From: Oscillospiraceae bacterium | GTDB lineage: Bacteria; Bacillota; Clostridia; Christensenellales; Aristaeellaceae | Assembly (NCBI GenBank): GCA_031282605.1 | Contig: JAITDK010000163.1 | Span: forward strand, 1 to 6,768 | Direction of reading: 5' to 3' | Length of the DNA stretch: 6,768 bases | Shown: piece by piece, positions 3,974 through 6,768 of the stretch | How the letters are laid out: each line of letters opens with the position of its first letter | Numbering within the stretch: position 1 is the stretch's first letter | Notes under the pieces: model-generated | What the model was told of the DNA's origin: nothing | Databases searched by the model: none | The model's input: the letters and a program-made list of their open reading frames with translations, nothing else | Made by a program: the position numbers and the translations under genes

Positions 3974-6604
3974 TTACTTATCCTGAATAGCTGCCTGTGC
4001 GGCGGCTAGTCTGGCGATTGGCACTCGGAACGGCGAGCAGCTCACATAGTCCAACCCGGCCTTGTGGCAGAATACGACCGACGACGGATCGCCGCCATGT
4101 TCGCCGCATATGCCCAGCTTGAGTTTCGGATTGACCTCCCGACCCAGCTTGCACGCCGTCTTTACCAGCTTGCCCACGCCGTCCTGATCCAGCCGCGCGA
4201 ACGGATCGGACTCGAATATCTTCTTCTCGTAGTACGCGTCCAGGAACTTGCCCGCGTCGTCACGGGAGAAACCGAACGTCATCTGCGTCAGATCGTTCGT
4301 GCCGAATGAGAAGAACTCCGCCTCTGTCGCTATCTCGTCGGCCGTGATCGCCGCGCGAGGTATCTCAATCATCGTGCCGATCATGTAGTCGATCTTCTCG
4401 CCCCGCGCCGCGAATACCTTCTCTATCGTTTCTAGGATTATCTTCTTGACGAAGGCCAGTTCCTTCACGTCTCCGATTAGCGGGATCATGATCTCCGGCT
4501 TGATGTTAAGTCCCGTTTCATTGCGCACGTTCAGGGCGGCCTCGATGACGGCCTGTGTCTGCATCTCGGCGATCTCCGGGAATGTGATCGACAGGCGGCA
4601 GCCGCGATGACCCATCATCGGGTTGAACTCGTGCAGTTGATCGATCTTGGCGACGATCGCGCTGGAGGTGGTATTCAGTTCTTTGGCGATCGCCTCTATC
4701 TCGTCGGTCATGTACTTCTGCGGCAGGAACTCGTGCAGCGGCGGATCCAGGAAACGGATCGTTACTGGACGTTCGCCCATCGCCTTGTAGATACCCTCGA
4801 AGTCGCCGCGCTGTATGGGGAGCAGCTTGGCTAGAGCCGCGCGGCGCTGGGTTTCATTGCCCGCCAGTATCATCTCGCGCACCGCGCTGATGCGGTCCGC
4901 TTCAAAGAACATGTGCTCAGTGCGGCACAGACCAATACCTTCTGCACCGAACTTGACTGCCTGTTCCGCGTCGCGCGGGGTGTCGGCGTTCGTGCGAACC
5001 TTCAGGCGGCGAAACTGATCCGCCCATCCCATCAGCTTGGCGAAATCGCCCGCGACCTGAGCCTCTACCGTCGGTATCGCGCCGGCGTAGACATTGCCGG
5101 TCGAACCGTCGATGGAGAGGATGTCGCCTTCCTTGTACGTAACGCCGCCGACGGTGACGGACTTCTCGTCCGCTCCGATCTGCAATGAGCCGCAGCCTAC
5201 GACCGCGCAGCGTCCCATACCGCGCGCGACGACGGCGGCGTGGCTGGTCATGCCGCCGAATACGGTCAGTATGCCCTGCGACAGATCCATGCCCTCGATG
5301 TCCTCGGGCGTGGTCTCCTTGCGCACGAGCAATACCTTCCGCCCTGCTTGGGCGGCCGCTACGGCTTCCTTGGCCGTGAAGTAGATCTGGCCGCTGGCGG
5401 CGCCGGGCGAGGCGGGCAGACCCGTCGCTATGGGTTTGGCCGCCTTTATGGCCTTCGGGTCGAACGTCGGATGCAGCAATGCGTCGAGCTGCTTCGGCTC
5501 GACCTTCATCACGGCTTCTGTCTGCGTGAGCATTCCTTCTTCTACCAGATCGACCGCGATCTTGAGCGCTGCGGCGGCTGTACGCTTGCCGTTGCGGGTC
5601 TGCAACATGAACAGCTTGCCGCGCTCTATCGTGTATTCCATGTCCTGCATGTCGTGGAAGTGCTTCTCCAGCTTGGTCGCAACGTCGGTGAACTGCTTAT
5701 ACACCTCGGGCATCGCGTCGCCCAGGGTGGCGATGGGCTGCGGCGTGCGCACGCCGGATACAACGTCCTCGCCCTGCGCGTTGAGCAGGTATTCGCCGTA
5801 CAGCTTGTTCTCGCCGGTGGAAGGGTTGCGCGTGAAGGCAACGCCCGTGCCGGAGTCGTCGCCCATGTTGCCGAACACCATCGACTGCACGTTGACGGCG
5901 GTTCCCCAATCGCCTGGGATGTCGTTCATTCGGCGATAGTATATCGCGCGCGGGTTGTCCCACGAGCGGAACACAGCCTTGATAGCCTCAAGCAGCTGCA
6001 CCTTGGGATCTTGCGGGAATTCTTCGCCCTTCTCGCGGACGTACAGTTCCTTATAGCGTTTGATGACCCCTTTGAGATCCTCCGCGGTCAGATCCTTGTC
6101 GTACTTGACTCCCTTATTCTGCTTAACGGCGTCTAGCACGGCTTCAAACTTTGCCTTGTCGACCTCCATTACGACGTCCGAGAACATTTGGATGAAGCGA
6201 CGGTAACTGTCCATAGCGAAGCGTTCGTTCTGGGTGAGTTTCGCCAATCCCTGAACGGCCACGTCGTTCAACCCAAGGTTCAGGATCGTATCCATCATGC
6301 CAGGCATCGATACGCGCGCGCCTGAACGCACCGATACCAGGAACGGATTCTCCAGATCGCCAAACTTCTTGCCCGCTACATTCTCGGTCTCAGCCAGCGC
6401 GGCGTAGACCTGATCCAATATATCCTGCGCGATGGTTTGGCCGTCCTTGTAGTAACGGATACACGCCTCTGTTGTGATCGTGAACCCCTGCGGCACCGGC
6501 AGTCCCAATCCGGTCATCTCAGCCAGGTTTGCGCCCTTGCCGCCCAGCAGGTTCTTCATCCCCGCGTTGCCTTCTTTAAACAGGTATACATACTTGTCCG
6601 CCAT
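3974..6604 (-). CDS. ppdK: Pyruvate, phosphate dikinase
   Basis: Interconverts pyruvate, ATP and phosphate with phosphoenolpyruvate, AMP and pyrophosphate in the cytoplasm. In anaerobes it serves PPi-linked glycolysis or gluconeogenesis. The 876-aa product has the usual length. The N-terminal nucleotide-binding domain (about 1-340) shows LLGGKGANLAEM, SVRSGARVSMPGMMDT, and E323 and Q335 near LQTRNGKRT. The central phosphohistidine domain has GGMTSHAAVVARGMG with catalytic His455 and the regulatory Thr453. The C-terminal PEP/pyruvate TIM barrel has CRTEHMF (R561), TIRFLDPPLHEFLP (R617), MIEIPRAA (E747), SFGTNDLTQM (N770) and GICGEHGGD (C833). These fall at or two residues beyond the C. symbiosum positions. 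ATG 6604 is chosen because AGGAG sits 7 bases upstream; the in-frame ATG at 6622 lies upstream of that site and would add six residues. All catalytic residues are intact. It appears monocistronic, with its own promoter and terminator. Confidence 0.98.
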   Translation of the reverse strand: MADKYVYLFKEGNAGMKNLLGGKGANLAEMTGLGLPVPQGFTITTEACIRYYKDGQTIAQDILDQVYAALAETENVAGKKFGDLENPFLVSVRSGARVSMPGMMDTILNLGLNDVAVQGLAKLTQNERFAMDSYRRFIQMFSDVVMEVDKAKFEAVLDAVKQNKGVKYDKDLTAEDLKGVIKRYKELYVREKGEEFPQDPKVQLLEAIKAVFRSWDNPRAIYYRRMNDIPGDWGTAVNVQSMVFGNMGDDSGTGVAFTRNPSTGENKLYGEYLLNAQGEDVVSGVRTPQPIATLGDAMPEVYKQFTDVATKLEKHFHDMQDMEYTIERGKLFMLQTRNGKRTAAAALKIAVDLVEEGMLTQTEAVMKVEPKQLDALLHPTFDPKAIKAAKPIATGLPASPGAASGQIYFTAKEAVAAAQAGRKVLLVRKETTPEDIEGMDLSQGILTVFGGMTSHAAVVARGMGRCAVVGCGSLQIGADEKSVTVGGVTYKEGDILSIDGSTGNVYAGAIPTVEAQVAGDFAKLMGWADQFRRLKVRTNADTPRDAEQAVKFGAEGIGLCRTEHMFFEADRISAVREMILAGNETQRRAALAKLLPIQRGDFEGIYKAMGERPVTIRFLDPPLHEFLPQKYMTDEIEAIAKELNTTSSAIVAKIDQLHEFNPMMGHRGCRLSITFPEIAEMQTQAVIEAALNVRNETGLNIKPEIMIPLIGDVKELAFVKKIILETIEKVFAARGEKIDYMIGTMIEIPRAAITADEIATEAEFFSFGTNDLTQMTFGFSRDDAGKFLDAYYEKKIFESDPFARLDQDGVGKLVKTACKLGREVNPKLKLGICGEHGGDPSSVVFCHKAGLDYVSCSPFRVPIARLAAAQAAIQDK

Positions 6605-6610
6605 GTCTCT

Positions 6611-6616
6611 TCTCCT
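6611..6616 (-). promoter_or_regulatory. Ribosome binding site that fixes the ppdK start
   Basis: The minus strand carries AAGGAG about 7 bases before the ATG at 6604. It lies downstream of the other in-frame ATG (6622), so translation from 6604, giving MADKYVYLF, is preferred over the longer MVRRRD form. Confidence 0.8.
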
Positions 6617-6652
6617 TACCATTACCAGTTTTGTCCTTCATTAAGCCTTCCC

Positions 6653-6681
6653 ATTATACTCGGTAAAACGAAAGGAATCAA
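6653..6681 (-). promoter_or_regulatory. Sigma-A-type promoter of ppdK
   Basis: Read on the minus strand, TTGATT (6681-6676) is followed by a 17-base spacer and a perfect TATAAT (6658-6653). This lies about 49 bases upstream of the ATG at 6604, leaving a short leader of roughly 40 bases with no obvious riboswitch or attenuator. It is the best promoter in the window and implies autonomous transcription of ppdK. Confidence 0.8.
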
Positions 6682-6768
6682 TGCTTGATTAGATCGTGCG
6701 GTAATGTTAATGTAAAAGTTGCGTCAATAGTTTGGGATTCGTTACAGCTCAGCAGGGAGGGGATTGAC

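Noticed and set aside
5240..6136. Long 298-codon plus-strand open frame opposite ppdK
   Set aside because: It lies wholly antisense to the intact ppdK gene and its composition (Arg, Leu, His, Gly rich) is that of a reverse-strand shadow in GC-rich DNA.
6702..6730. Second minus-strand promoter using TTGACG at about 6726-6721
   Set aside because: No acceptable -10 box lies 16-18 bases downstream; the TTGATT/TATAAT pair closer to ppdK is far better.
6751..6768. GGGAGGGG followed by TTG at the right edge as the start of a divergent gene
   Set aside because: The TTG is too close to the purine run for a normal spacing and the window ends two bases later, so nothing can be supported.

Overview
The window looks like chromosomal DNA from a GC-rich, probably uncultured member of the Firmicutes (Clostridia-like). 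This is inferred from AGGAG-type ribosome binding sites, a textbook sigma-A promoter, a bacterial pyruvate phosphate dikinase that keeps the Clostridium symbiosum residue numbering almost exactly, and a coaE gene followed directly by a membrane-anchored lytic transglycosylase. No species can be named from the sequence.

Left part (1-2625, plus strand): a tight operon. The 3' end of coaE (dephospho-CoA kinase) is followed after 12 bases by a small membrane-anchored GH23 lytic transglycosylase. Its end overlaps the start of a family-5 (peptide/nickel type) extracytoplasmic solute-binding protein. No permease or ATPase genes are present. The binding protein has an export signal but no lipobox cysteine, which is unusual if the host is Gram-positive.

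Middle (2626-3973): an AT-rich, patchwork accessory island. It holds one intact-looking gene for a secreted protein of unknown function (2881-3420, plus). Immediately 3' of it, on the minus strand, lies a broken fragment of a carbohydrate-binding-module-like domain. Both are bracketed by two diverged copies, in the same orientation, of the C-terminal tail of an IS5-family-like transposase (about 2700-2770 and 3623-3718, minus). A long inverted repeat and a 12-base perfect palindrome lie between the left copy and the secreted-protein gene. The best reading is an insertion hot spot built and eroded by IS5-type elements; no functional system can be proved.

Right part (3907-6681, minus strand): a complete, monocistronic-looking ppdK (pyruvate, phosphate dikinase, 876 aa) with its own sigma-A promoter and a hairpin terminator. 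It converges on the island. The last 87 bases lie upstream of this promoter and show no gene.

The left operon joins cofactor synthesis to wall turnover and solute capture. ppdK is a central-carbon enzyme with no functional link to the other genes here.
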